The notes: generated from the letters alone by a model not told the origin. A stretch of DNA of 23,129 nucleotides from Nocardioidaceae bacterium (GCA_013698435.1 JACCVA010000046.1:1-23129); one strand, 5' to 3'. Counted from the first letter of the stretch, positions 1 through 7,959 are shown. Numbers and translations are program-made.

Positions 1-174
1 GCCGGCGATCGAGGTCAACGGCGACGGTGTGAGCCGCTGGCGGGCCTGCTCGTCGGTGAGCCCTGCGGCCTTGAGCCGCACGCTGGCCCGGTTGTAGTCG
101 AGCACCTGTGCCAGCTGGGAGCGCTCGTCACCGGACCAGTCCGGGCGTACGCGGTCGGGCGGAGTGGGGGTCAT
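1..174 (-). CDS. DinB/DUF664 family protein, N-terminal part (runs off left edge)
   Basis: Only the first 58 codons are in the window. The ATG at 174 overlaps the stop of the upstream ABC transporter gene (ATGA), and an AAGGAG ribosome-binding site lies 7 bases before it, so the start is well supported. The peptide contains RPDWSGDER, then LAQVLDYNRASVRLKAAGL and TDEQARQRL. This is the usual opening of DUF664/DinB-fold proteins, four-helix-bundle metal-binding proteins related to mycothiol- and bacillithiol-dependent enzymes. The histidine metal ligands expected further on are outside the window. Its position as third gene of an ABC exporter operon suggests co-expression and perhaps a detoxification theme, but that is inference. 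The family is clear; the substrate is unknown. Confidence 0.8.
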   Translation of the reverse strand, partial: MTPTPPDRVRPDWSGDERSQLAQVLDYNRASVRLKAAGLTDEQARQRLTPSPLTSIAG

Positions 175-1931
175 GCCGAGGCTCCTTCGGTCTCGCCGTG
201 CCACGACCGCCACAGCGCGGCGTAGGAACCCTCGGCGGCGATCAGCTCGTCGTGTGAACCTATCTCGGTGATGCGGCCGTCCTCGACGACAGCGACTCTG
301 TCGGCGTCGTGCGCGGTGAAGAGCCGGTGCGCGATAGCGATCACCGTCCGTCCGGCCAGCACCCCCGCCAGCGAACGCTCGAGATGGCGCGCCGCCCTCG
401 GGTCGATCAGCGACGTCGCCTCGTCGAGCACCAAGGTGTGCGGGTCGGCGAGCACCAGCCGGGCCAGCGCCAGCTGTTGCGCCTGAGCCGGCGACAGCGA
501 CAGGCCGCCGGAGCCAACCCGGGTGTCGAGGCCGTCAGGCAGCGCCAGCGCCCACGCCTCGGCGTCGACGGCCCGCAGCGCCGCCCGCATCGTCTCGTCG
601 GAGTCCCGGTCACTGAGAGAAAGCGCGAGGTTCTCACGCAAGGTGCCGACGAAGACGTGGTGTTCCTGGGTGACCAGCGCGACGTGGCCGCGGAGGTCAT
701 CAAGGGGCAGCTCAGTCATCCCGACGCCACCGATCGTGACCGTACCGGCGCCGGGAGGATGGATGCCGGCCAGCAGCCGTCCCATCGTCGACTTGCCGGC
801 GCCGGAGGGTCCTACCATCGCGATGCGCTCGCCGCGGTCGACGTGCAGGTCGACTCCGTGCAGGACGTCGCGGCCCTCGACGTAGGCGAAGTGCACGTCG
901 TCTGCGTCGATGCGCTCGTGTGCCGGCTCTCGGCCCGACACCTCTCGGTCGTCGGGGACGCTGCCGACGCCGAGCAGCCGGGCCAGCGACGTCGCACCGA
1001 TCTGGAGCTCGTCCAGCCACGACAGCAACCGGTCGACGGGGTCGATCAGCGCTTGGACGTACAGCGTTGCAGCGATGACGTCACCGAGCTCCACCTGGCC
1101 GCTGCTGTGCAACCAGCCGCCGAACAGCAACGTGGCGACCGTGGGGACGAGGTAACCGATCTCCGCCGACGGGAACCACACGGTCCGCAACATCAGCGTG
1201 TAGCGCTCGGCCGCGAACGACTCGGCGATGTCGGCGTCGATCCGGTCCAGCCGCCGCTTCTCCAGCCCCAGCGCTTCGACGGTACGGGCGCCTTCGGCCG
1301 TCTCGGCGAGGCTTGCGTTGATGGCGGCGTACGACGCGGACTCGCGCAGATAGCCGTCGCGCGCACGCCGCAAGTACCAGCGCGTCGCCACGAACAGCAG
1401 CGGTACGCCGAGCATGAGGGGCACCAGCACCCACGCGCCGACAAGGATGCACGCGCCGATCGAGAAGACAGTCGTCACGAACGCGATGATCGTCTCCGGC
1501 AGCGCGAACCTGACCGACCAGCCGAGCGCTTCGACATCGCGCGAGGTGCGGGTCAGCAGGTCGCCTGTGCCGGCCCGCTCGACGGTACTGACCGGGAGTG
1601 CGAGCGACTGCTTCACGAAGTTCTCGCGGAGCTCGGCGAGCACCTTCTCGCCCAGCACAAAGGACGCATAGCGGGCGTAGCGGGTGAGCACGGTCTGCAC
1701 CAGCAAGAAGACCGCGATGGCAATGATCGTCTTGTCGACGGTCGAGACAGTGGTGCCCTCGGACACGTCCTGGACGAGGTTGCCGATCAGCCGCGGTGCG
1801 GCGAGGCCCGCGATGGCGGCGAGCACGTGCAAGGAGATCGCCACGGTGAGCTGACGGGGGTGCTGACGGGCCATCCCGCGCGCATAGCGGCGGACCGCGG
1901 GCGCGTTGGCGACGGGGAGGAGCTCTCTCAT
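171..1931 (-). CDS. ABC exporter half-transporter, catalytic NBD with degenerate signature motif
   Basis: A 586-residue fusion of a six-helix type IV transmembrane domain (about residues 28-310) and a C-terminal ATPase domain. The Walker A motif GPSGAGKS is near residues 372-379. Walker B with its catalytic glutamate (TLVLDEATS) is near 497-505, and the switch histidine is in AIAHRL. The signature motif is degenerate: LSLSPAQAQQ near 475 where LSGGQ is expected. It would pair with the product of the gene just upstream, whose defects are complementary, as a heterodimeric exporter with one working ATP site. The ATG overlaps the upstream stop by 4 bases (1928-1931), implying translational coupling and equal stoichiometry. 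The substrate cannot be told from sequence; multidrug, lipid or peptide export are all possible. Confidence 0.93.
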   Translation of the reverse strand: MRELLPVANAPAVRRYARGMARQHPRQLTVAISLHVLAAIAGLAAPRLIGNLVQDVSEGTTVSTVDKTIIAIAVFLLVQTVLTRYARYASFVLGEKVLAELRENFVKQSLALPVSTVERAGTGDLLTRTSRDVEALGWSVRFALPETIIAFVTTVFSIGACILVGAWVLVPLMLGVPLLFVATRWYLRRARDGYLRESASYAAINASLAETAEGARTVEALGLEKRRLDRIDADIAESFAAERYTLMLRTVWFPSAEIGYLVPTVATLLFGGWLHSSGQVELGDVIAATLYVQALIDPVDRLLSWLDELQIGATSLARLLGVGSVPDDREVSGREPAHERIDADDVHFAYVEGRDVLHGVDLHVDRGERIAMVGPSGAGKSTMGRLLAGIHPPGAGTVTIGGVGMTELPLDDLRGHVALVTQEHHVFVGTLRENLALSLSDRDSDETMRAALRAVDAEAWALALPDGLDTRVGSGGLSLSPAQAQQLALARLVLADPHTLVLDEATSLIDPRAARHLERSLAGVLAGRTVIAIAHRLFTAHDADRVAVVEDGRITEIGSHDELIAAEGSYAALWRSWHGETEGASA

Positions 1932-3637
1932 GCTGACACGTCGTCCTCACCGCGGGCCACGACGCGTCGGTAGCGGGGGTCGTCGAGCAGGTCACGGTGG
2001 CTGCCGACGGCGACCGCGGCGCCGGCCTGCACCAGCACCACCTCGTCGGCCTGGTCGAGCATCAACGGGCTGGCGGTGATGATCACCGTCGTCTTGCCCG
2101 CGCGGTGCTCCTGCAGCCGGGTGGCGATACGGGCCTCGGTGTGCGCGTCGACGGCCGACGTGGGGTCGACCAGCACGAGGATGTCGGGATCGGCGATGAG
2201 GGCGCGGGCGAGCACGAGGCGCTGCCGTTGCCCACCGGACAGCGAACGGCCTCTCTCCTCGACGTCGGTGTCGAGGCCGTCGGAGAGCGTGTCCATCACG
2301 TCTTCGGCCGAAGCCGTCAGAATCGCCCTCATCACGTCGTCCTCACCAGCAGTGCCGTGGACGTCGAGCTCGTCGCGCAACCGGCCGCTGAACAAGGTGG
2401 CGTTAGCGTCACTGACGACGATCGCCCGACGGACGAAGACACGCTCGAGGTCGGACAGCGAGACGCCGTCCAGGGTTGCCGGACCGTCGGCGAACCTGCC
2501 CAGCCGGTCGGCGATGGCAGCCGACTCGTGTGGAAGCTCTGACACGACCGCTGTTAGGCGCCCGGGGCGGACGCGAAGGCCGGTGCGGACGTCGACGAGG
2601 TCGCCGTCGGTCGACGCGACCCGCGGCTGCTCGATGTCTTGTGCCTCGGGCTGCACCGACAGCACTCGGCAGATGCGACGACCCGCAACGAGCCCTCGGA
2701 TGAGCTTGTTGGCGACCTCTGTCCCGGTCCGCAACGGGATCATGAGGAACGCCGCATAGCCGTAGAACGCCACCAGCTCGCCCGGCTGGATCTTGCCCTC
2801 GACCGCGAAGCGGGCACCGAGCCATACCACGAGCACCACGAACACTCCTGGCAGGAAAATTTGGAGAGCGTCGAGCATGGATTGCAGCCGAGCCACCTGG
2901 ACGCCGGCCCGGCGGACCTGCTGGGACTCCTCGGAGTATCGGGCGTGAAAGACTTCTTCGCCACCGACGCCACGCAGCACCCGGAGCCCTCCCACGATGT
3001 CGGAGGCGAGCGTGTTGAGCTCGCCCATCATCTCCCGTTGTGCCAGGTTGCGCTTCTGCAGCGGCTTCAGCAGTGGGCCGAGGAGCAGCAGCAGTGCCGG
3101 GACACCGATGAGGACGAGCAAGCCGAGCGTCATCGACGAGTTCAGCAGGATCGATGCGACCACGAAGAAGGCGGCGACGGCGCCGAACGCCCGGCCCATC
3201 ACCTCGATCGAGTTCCCGACATGAGCGAGATCGGACGCACCGATGGAGACGACCTCGCCGGTGGAGATTCGCCGGGGGAGAGTGGCGCCGAGCCGAACAC
3301 TGTGCCGGGCGACCACCTGCACCGTGCGGTAGGCCGCGATCAGCCAGTTCTGCACGGCGAAGCGGTGGCGAGCGATCCCGGCGACAGCTTGAAGGATGCC
3401 GATGCCGAAAAGTACGGCCGCCCAGTACGCCAGCCGACCCATGTCATCGGCACGCACGCCCTCGTCGATGGCCCGGCCGATGATCGCCGGCATCACCGAC
3501 TGCGCCACCATCCACACGATGCCAAAGGTGATCCCTACGACCATCGTCGGAACCTGCCCGCAAGCGACCCACCACAGGTAGCGGCCGGGGGAGCGGGCGT
3601 CGGGTGTCCCCGGATCGGGGAGGGGCAGTTGGCGCAT
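1928..3637 (-). CDS. ABC exporter half-transporter, NBD lacking Walker A and Walker B residues
   Basis: A 569-residue half-exporter and first gene of the unit. A six-helix membrane domain occupies about residues 20-310, followed by an ATPase-fold domain. There is no GxxGxGKS/T P-loop; the equivalent region near residue 362 reads VVSELPHESAAIADRL. The Walker B position reads ILVLVDPTSAVD, so the conserved Asp-Glu pair is lost. The switch histidine is replaced in VIITASPL. The signature SLSGGQRQRLVLARAL near 460 is perfect. Such a domain cannot form a normal ATP site but can donate the signature motif to the partner encoded downstream. The reading frame is intact over the whole domain, so this is a specialised subunit and not a decayed one. 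No Shine-Dalgarno sequence precedes the ATG at 3637, consistent with a nearly leaderless mRNA. Confidence 0.92.
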   Translation of the reverse strand: MRQLPLPDPGTPDARSPGRYLWWVACGQVPTMVVGITFGIVWMVAQSVMPAIIGRAIDEGVRADDMGRLAYWAAVLFGIGILQAVAGIARHRFAVQNWLIAAYRTVQVVARHSVRLGATLPRRISTGEVVSIGASDLAHVGNSIEVMGRAFGAVAAFFVVASILLNSSMTLGLLVLIGVPALLLLLGPLLKPLQKRNLAQREMMGELNTLASDIVGGLRVLRGVGGEEVFHARYSEESQQVRRAGVQVARLQSMLDALQIFLPGVFVVLVVWLGARFAVEGKIQPGELVAFYGYAAFLMIPLRTGTEVANKLIRGLVAGRRICRVLSVQPEAQDIEQPRVASTDGDLVDVRTGLRVRPGRLTAVVSELPHESAAIADRLGRFADGPATLDGVSLSDLERVFVRRAIVVSDANATLFSGRLRDELDVHGTAGEDDVMRAILTASAEDVMDTLSDGLDTDVEERGRSLSGGQRQRLVLARALIADPDILVLVDPTSAVDAHTEARIATRLQEHRAGKTTVIITASPLMLDQADEVVLVQAGAAVAVGSHRDLLDDPRYRRVVARGEDDVSA

Positions 3638-3646
3638 AACACACCA

Positions 3647-3677
3647 ACGGTAGAGATGTGAGGTCCTGCGGCGCCAA
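3647..3677 (-). promoter_or_regulatory. Candidate promoter of the ABC exporter operon
   Basis: Reading the minus strand, TTGGCG (3677-3672) and TACCGT (3652-3647) are separated by 19 bases. The -10 box fits TANNNT and ends 9 bases before the ATG at 3637. Transcription would start within a few bases of the start codon, which agrees with the lack of a ribosome-binding site. The spacing is long, so this is tentative. Confidence 0.33.
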
Positions 3678-3735
3678 CCGTTTTAGCGTGCGAACGTGCC
3701 GAGGGCGGTCGTCGGACGAAGGGGTTCACCAACAA

Positions 3736-3771
3736 GGACCGGCGGATCGAGACACCTCGACCCGCCGGTCC
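3736..3771 (-). terminator. Strong hairpin terminator after the PspC/small membrane protein unit
   Basis: Arms 3736-3751 and 3756-3771 form a 16-bp stem around a 4-base loop. On the minus strand every position pairs, with one G-U; on the plus strand the same position is an A-C mismatch. It lies 28 bases after the stop of the small membrane protein gene (3799). The bases that follow on the minus strand (CTTGTTGG) are only mildly T-rich, as is common in actinobacteria. Confidence 0.65.
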
Positions 3772-3798
3772 CTTCCCCCGGCCCGTCACGACCGTGTG

Positions 3799-4092
3799 TC
3801 ACAGCCGCAGCGAGCGCCCCTCGTCGGGTCCTTCGTCCCGCCCTTCGTCGGGTTCCTCGTACGCGGGTGTGTGCTGGACGGAGTCGTCGCCTGGCTGGTC
3901 GCCGCGTCTGCGTGGCCGAAGCGCCGCAACCAGACCGATCGCGCCGGCAGTGATCAACGCCACCGGACCCGCCAGCCGCGCGTCGTCGAGGCCTATCGCC
4001 TCGGTCAGAGTGAGCAGCCAGACGACGGTGAAGCCGGCGAAGAGCGCGCCGAACACCAAGGAGATGACGTCAGTTGCATGCCGAGGGAACAC
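3799..4092 (-). CDS. Small membrane protein with acidic tail, downstream of PspC gene
   Basis: I place the start at the GTG at 4092, giving 97 residues. GGAGG stands 5 bases before it, and the peptide then begins VFPRHATDVISLVFG, which looks like a native N terminus. An upstream ATG at 4155 would add 21 low-complexity residues and has no comparable ribosome-binding site. Two hydrophobic segments (about residues 9-27 and 37-53) are followed by an Arg-rich turn and a hydrophilic acidic tail containing PDEGRDEGPDEGR, a short internal repeat. The gene overlaps the end of the PspC/LiaF-like gene by 23 bases, so it is probably co-translated with it and acts at the membrane in the same envelope response. 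I do not recognise a named family. Confidence 0.72.
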   Translation of the reverse strand: MFPRHATDVISLVFGALFAGFTVVWLLTLTEAIGLDDARLAGPVALITAGAIGLVAALRPRRRGDQPGDDSVQHTPAYEEPDEGRDEGPDEGRSLRL

Positions 4093-5431
4093 GGGTGCCT
4101 CCAGTGAGTGCGTCAAACGGTTGGTAGGTCGAGAAGATGCCGGCGCGAACGGCACCGTTGCCGTCGCCAGGGCAGTCAGCGAGCATGATGTTGATCTGGC
4201 CGAAGGTCAGCTCGATGTCGATCGTCACGTCCGGGTCGTCGTCGTCGCGCGGGATCAGGGTGGCCGACTGTGAGCCACCGCTGCGCGGCCCGGTGTAGGC
4301 GGGGCCGGTGATCTCGCCACCGTCGACATGTGCCCTGATCGTTGCGTCCACCGACGACGGCACGATGACGTCGACCTGGCCCACCGACGAGTCGACCTCG
4401 ATGACACGCCCGTCCAGCGATGTGGGGTCCTGCACGTCGTCGAGGCGGACGGTGAGCAGTCCGGCGCCATGACGGTACGTCGTCTGGACGTCGGCAGCCG
4501 CCGTCGGGCGGTACGACGCCTCGCCGTACGGACCTGGCCCGACCACGGTCGAGACCACTGTCAAGAAGGTGGCGACAAGGCCGAGGAAGATGAGAAAGCG
4601 GCTGCGCCCGAACCGGGTGCCCATCAGCAGGGCCACTGCGATGAGCCCGAGGGCCGTGCCCGGGTACACCGACGGTGGCATCTGCGCGACGACGGTCTCG
4701 TCGATGACCCACACCGTCCCCAGGGCCAGCGCGATCGCGGCAAGGGTGGCGCTGAGCAGCCGGGAGGGCTCGCGTCGCGGCCGTCTCGGCCGCGGTGGGG
4801 GCGGCGGTGCGGGGGTGCGCGGCTGTGCCGGGCCACCCGCGCCTGTGCCGTCGGGGCGCCGCCACCAGACCTTGCGGGGCTCGTCCACCGGCAGCGGAGC
4901 AGTGTGCTCTGCCTGGTCGGTGCTGGTCGTCGGCAGGACTGCCGTCGCCTCGTCGTCCGGTGACGCCGACGGGGTCACCGCAGCGCTGTCATGGGGTCTG
5001 CGGGTGAGAACTGCGAAGAGTATGAGGGCGAGCAGGCCGATCACGATGGCAGGGAACGGGTTGGGCGCACTGAAGCCGATCGCCCCGATCATCGTCGCGG
5101 TGGCCGCGACCGCCGCGATCGCCAGGCCCGCGACGAGGATGCGGTCCGGGTCACGGCGCAACCAGGCCGACGCCGTCGAGTCGTAGCTGTCCTCGCTCGG
5201 GATGGTGATCCAGGCGAGGCAGTAGAGCACTACACCCGCGCCGCCGAACAGGGTGAGCGCGGCGAACACGACCCTGACGACGAGGGGGTCGACGTCGAGG
5301 TGGCGGCTGAGTCCCTCGCAGACGCCGGCGACCATGCGGTCGTCGCGGGCGCGACGGATCGTTCGGACGTCGCGGACTTGCTCCCGAGTGACCCGGGGGC
5401 CGGCGTCAGATGCGTGAGGTTGCTGGGTCAT
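4070..5431 (-). CDS. PspC-domain membrane protein with LiaF-like C-terminal domain
   Basis: A 453-residue protein. Residues about 24-80 form a PspC domain: an RRARDDRMVAGVCEGLSRHL head, then DVDPLVVRVVF and a transmembrane helix ending in CLAWITIP. Two further helices follow (about 98-120 and 126-143). A Pro/Arg-rich linker (about 195-222) leads to more helices (about 224-298). The C-terminal part (about 305-425) has the repetitive beta character of LiaF/DUF4097-type envelope-stress domains (LDGRVIEVDSSVGQVDVIVP, later LTFGQINIML). By analogy with LiaF it probably modulates the kinase encoded divergently at 5573, which carries its own PspC domain. A GAGG 9 bases upstream of the ATG may serve as ribosome-binding site. 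Domain assignment is confident; the regulatory role is inferred from layout. Confidence 0.88.
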   Translation of the reverse strand: MTQQPHASDAGPRVTREQVRDVRTIRRARDDRMVAGVCEGLSRHLDVDPLVVRVVFAALTLFGGAGVVLYCLAWITIPSEDSYDSTASAWLRRDPDRILVAGLAIAAVAATATMIGAIGFSAPNPFPAIVIGLLALILFAVLTRRPHDSAAVTPSASPDDEATAVLPTTSTDQAEHTAPLPVDEPRKVWWRRPDGTGAGGPAQPRTPAPPPPPRPRRPRREPSRLLSATLAAIALALGTVWVIDETVVAQMPPSVYPGTALGLIAVALLMGTRFGRSRFLIFLGLVATFLTVVSTVVGPGPYGEASYRPTAAADVQTTYRHGAGLLTVRLDDVQDPTSLDGRVIEVDSSVGQVDVIVPSSVDATIRAHVDGGEITGPAYTGPRSGGSQSATLIPRDDDDPDVTIDIELTFGQINIMLADCPGDGNGAVRAGIFSTYQPFDALTGGTRVPSACN

Positions 5432-5485
5432 GTCTGGAAGCCTCGCCCACCTGTGCTCGAAGCGGTATCGGGGAGAGCCCTCATT

Positions 5486-5527
5486 TGGACGTCCAGGCCC
5501 CTGACATCGCGCCTGCGGGGGTCAGGG
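5486..5527. promoter_or_regulatory. Palindromic elements between divergent PspC genes
   Basis: The 141-bp region between the two divergent start codons contains a perfect 10-bp palindrome, TGGACGTCCA (5486-5495). It also holds a separate inverted repeat, CCCTGAC (5499-5505) and GTCAGGG (5521-5527), with half-site centres 22 bp (about two helical turns) apart. Both are placed where the response regulator encoded at 6862 could bind to control both directions. No binding is demonstrated, and short palindromes occur by chance in GC-rich DNA. Confidence 0.35.
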
Positions 5528-5572
5528 TGTCATCGGATGGTCACCAGGCAGCGATGCGACGATCATGGAGCC

Positions 5573-6865
5573 ATGGCCCAGACGATTCCGCGTGCCCGGC
5601 GCGCGTACCGCGACCCCGAGGACTCCTTCCTCGGCGGTGTTGCGTCGGGGCTCGCCACCCACCTGGGGCTGGACCCACTGCATGCGCGGGTGGGTTTCGC
5701 GGCTCTGGCGCTGTGCGGCGGCTTCGGGGTGGTGGTGTACGCAGCGCTGTGGGTGCTGCTGCCGGTCGCCACCCTCGACGAGGACGACACCACGCCGGGT
5801 CTGGGATCGGCGACCCGGCGAGGGCTACGGACCTCGAGCCGGTCGCGTCGTGGCGGCGACATGGGAATAGCGCTGTCGCTGTCCATCGTCGCCGTGGGAG
5901 CGGTCGTGCTGCTTCAGGCGGCGGGGCTCTGGACGAGCCCGCGCATCTTCTGGCCGATCGCAGTGGCGCTGGCGGGCCTCGGCCTGCTGTGGTGGCAGTC
6001 CGACGAGGGCTCTCGGACCGACTGGCTCTCACTCGGGTCCGGTTGGAAGGGCTGGCTCCGCGTGGTGCTGGGGCTGGCCCTGGTCACCGGGGCAGTGTGC
6101 CTGGCCCTGTTCCAGGCCGGGGTGTCCGGGGCACTCGACGACACCCTCGGCGCCATCGCGCTTGCCATCCTCGGCGTCGCACTGGTGCTGGGGCCGTGGC
6201 TGCTGACGCTTACCCGGGAGCTGCGGCAGGAACGCGCCGAGCGGGTCCGCAGCCAGGAACGCGCCGACGTCGCCGCGCACCTCCACGACTCCGTGCTGCA
6301 GACGCTTGCCCTGATCCAGCGCCAGGCCGCCGACCCGGCCGCGGTGAGCCAGTTGGCGCGCACCCAGGAACGCGAGCTGCGCACCTGGCTGTTCGAGGCC
6401 GACGACCGGGAGGCGGACACGCTGCGGTCGGCGTTGCAGCGTGCCCTCGCCGAGGTCGAGGATGCCCACCATGTCCCGATCGAGCTGGTGACGGTCGGTG
6501 ATCTGGCGCTGGTCGACTCGACGCGAGCGCTGGTGGCGGCCACCCGCGAGGCTGCTGTCAACGCGTCACGCCACTCCGGCGCCGACCGGGTGGACGTCTT
6601 CGTCGAGGTGGGCTCGGGAGGGGTGGAAGTGTTCGTACGGGATCGTGGGCGCGGCTTCGTGCTCGGCGAGGTGGCCGAGGACCGGCTCGGCGTACGCCGC
6701 TCCATCATCGACCGGGTCGCCCGCCACGGTGGGGGTGCGATCATCCGCAGTACGCCGGGCGACGGGACCGAAGTGCGGTTGACGATGCCGTGCACCGCCA
6801 CAGCCGAAGTGCGGCCGGACCTCGGCCGCGCCGCATCACCCCGCTCGGAGGAGAACAAGGCATGA
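5573..6865 (+). CDS. PspC-domain sensor histidine kinase (NarL/LiaS type)
   Basis: A 430-residue membrane sensor kinase. It opens with a PspC domain (about residues 10-66), including GLDPLHARVGFAALAL. Four more hydrophobic segments follow (about 97-119, 126-141, 161-181 and 190-213). The HisKA_3 dimerisation domain carries the phospho-acceptor His238 in AAHLHDSVLQTLALIQ. The HATPase domain shows the N box (REAAVNASRHSG, Asn330) and the G1 box DRGRG (357-361). I chose the ATG at 5573 because the PspC domain begins directly after it; the frame stays open far upstream but is not protein-like there. The stop overlaps the response-regulator start (ATGA), a classic two-component operon. The stimulus is unknown; envelope stress is inferred from the PspC domain and the LiaF-like neighbour. 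Confidence 0.92.
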   Translation: MAQTIPRARRAYRDPEDSFLGGVASGLATHLGLDPLHARVGFAALALCGGFGVVVYAALWVLLPVATLDEDDTTPGLGSATRRGLRTSSRSRRGGDMGIALSLSIVAVGAVVLLQAAGLWTSPRIFWPIAVALAGLGLLWWQSDEGSRTDWLSLGSGWKGWLRVVLGLALVTGAVCLALFQAGVSGALDDTLGAIALAILGVALVLGPWLLTLTRELRQERAERVRSQERADVAAHLHDSVLQTLALIQRQAADPAAVSQLARTQERELRTWLFEADDREADTLRSALQRALAEVEDAHHVPIELVTVGDLALVDSTRALVAATREAAVNASRHSGADRVDVFVEVGSGGVEVFVRDRGRGFVLGEVAEDRLGVRRSIIDRVARHGGGAIIRSTPGDGTEVRLTMPCTATAEVRPDLGRAASPRSEENKA

Positions 6866-7506
6866 CACCACCGCTGCGCCTGGTCATCGTCGACGACCAC
6901 GCCATGTTCCGCACGGGTGTGAAGTCGGAGCTGTCCGGCGTCTTCGACGTCGTCGGGGAGGCGGCCGACGCCGATGACGCGGTCAGCACGATCACGTCGA
7001 CGCTGCCCGACGTAGTGCTCCTCGACGTCCACCTACCGGGCGGAGGCGGCGCTGAGGTGCTGCGTAGGACGACGACGAGGCACCCTGAGGTGAAGTTCCT
7101 GGCGCTGAGCGTCTCCGATGCCGCCGAGGACGTGATCGCCGTGATCCGCGGCGGCGCCCGCGGCTATGTCACGAAGAACATCACCGGTGGGGAGCTCATC
7201 GCCGCGATCCGACGGGTGGCCGACAACGACGCCGTGTTCTCTCCCCGGCTGGCGGGCTTCGTGCTCGACGCCTTCGCGGGCCAGTTCGAGGTCGCGGAGA
7301 TCGACGAGGACCTGGACCGGCTGACGGAGCGTGAGCGCGAGGTCATGCGGCTCATCGCGCGCGGTTATGCCTACAAGGAGGTTGCCGCGGAGCTGTTCAT
7401 CTCGATCAAGACGGTCGAGAGCCACGTGTCGAGCGTCCTGCGCAAGCTCCAGCTCTCGAGTCGTCACGAGCTGACGCGATGGGCGTCGGAGCGTCGCTTG
7501 TTGTAG
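6862..7506 (+). CDS. LuxR/NarL-family response regulator
   Basis: A 214-residue regulator. The N-terminal receiver domain shows the acidic pair Asp11-Asp12, the phospho-acceptor Asp55 in VVLLDVHLPG, and the conserved lysine in GYVTKN. The C-terminal LuxR helix-turn-helix begins at LTEREREVMRLIARGY and includes the recognition helix region ISIKTVESHVSSVLRKL. The ATG at 6862 overlaps the kinase stop, and purine-rich GGAGGAG lies shortly upstream. It is presumably phosphorylated by the PspC kinase just before it. Likely targets are the divergent region 5432-5572 and envelope-maintenance genes. A longer in-frame start exists within the kinase gene but would add non-conserved residues ahead of the receiver. 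Confidence 0.95.
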   Translation: MTPPLRLVIVDDHAMFRTGVKSELSGVFDVVGEAADADDAVSTITSTLPDVVLLDVHLPGGGGAEVLRRTTTRHPEVKFLALSVSDAAEDVIAVIRGGARGYVTKNITGGELIAAIRRVADNDAVFSPRLAGFVLDAFAGQFEVAEIDEDLDRLTEREREVMRLIARGYAYKEVAAELFISIKTVESHVSSVLRKLQLSSRHELTRWASERRLL

Positions 7507-7516
7507 TGGCGCGCGC

Positions 7517-7534
7517 GTCGCGCGGGAGCGCGAC
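7517..7534 (+). terminator. GC hairpin after the response regulator
   Basis: GTCGCGC and GCGCGAC form a 7-bp stem with a GGGA loop, 11 bases after the response-regulator stop. There is no T-run after it, so it is at best a weak or factor-assisted terminator. Confidence 0.35.
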
Positions 7535-7600
7535 CGACGCCGCAGACTACGGCAGAATGCCCACAGACCGTTCGCTGCCTGTGACCGAAGGGGACGTTTC

Positions 7601-7942
7601 GTGGACCTGCTGCGCCAGAGCTTGCTGTTCCTCCACCTGCTGGGCTTCGCAGCGCTGGTAGGCGGTGCACTGGCGCAAGTTCGCGACGACTTCAAGGTCG
7701 TCAACGCCGCCATGCTGTACGGCGCCCTCATCCAGGTGGTCACCGGTCTGCTGCTGGTGGGCGTCATCGAGGGGGCCGACGACCCGATCGACAACACCAA
7801 GGTTGCGGTCAAGCTGGCGGTGGCGCTCGTGGTGGCCGTGCTGTGCTGGGTCAACCGCCGCAAGGACACCATCCCGACCGGCCTGTTCGGTGCGGTCACG
7901 CTGCTGGCCGTGGGCAATGCCGCGGTTGCGATCTTCTGGTGA
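7601..7942 (+). CDS. Small conserved four-helix membrane protein
   Basis: A 113-residue, almost wholly hydrophobic protein with four predicted helices (about residues 7-24, 33-53, 67-84 and 92-112). Short loops join them, including DDPIDNTK between helices 2 and 3 and NRRKDTIPTG between 3 and 4. The GTG at 7601 is preceded by AAGGGGA at a workable distance. It resembles small integral membrane proteins common next to pcrA/uvrD genes in actinobacteria. I know no function for it. It is separated from the response regulator by 94 bases and a hairpin, and it is convergent with the helicase gene (17-base gap), so it may be its own transcription unit. Confidence 0.8.
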   Translation: MDLLRQSLLFLHLLGFAALVGGALAQVRDDFKVVNAAMLYGALIQVVTGLLLVGVIEGADDPIDNTKVAVKLAVALVVAVLCWVNRRKDTIPTGLFGAVTLLAVGNAAVAIFW

Positions 7943-7959
7943 CCGGTCGTCAGCGTTGG

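Noticed and set aside
309..1973. Long plus-strand open frame antisense to the ABC transporter
   Set aside because: Low-complexity Arg/Gln/Asp-rich translation and full overlap with a clear ABC exporter gene; a codon-bias shadow.
1928..3637. Calling the 569-residue ABC gene a pseudogene because Walker A and B are missing
   Set aside because: The frame is intact from end to end, the LSGGQ signature is perfect, and the partner has exactly complementary losses, which points to a specialised subunit.
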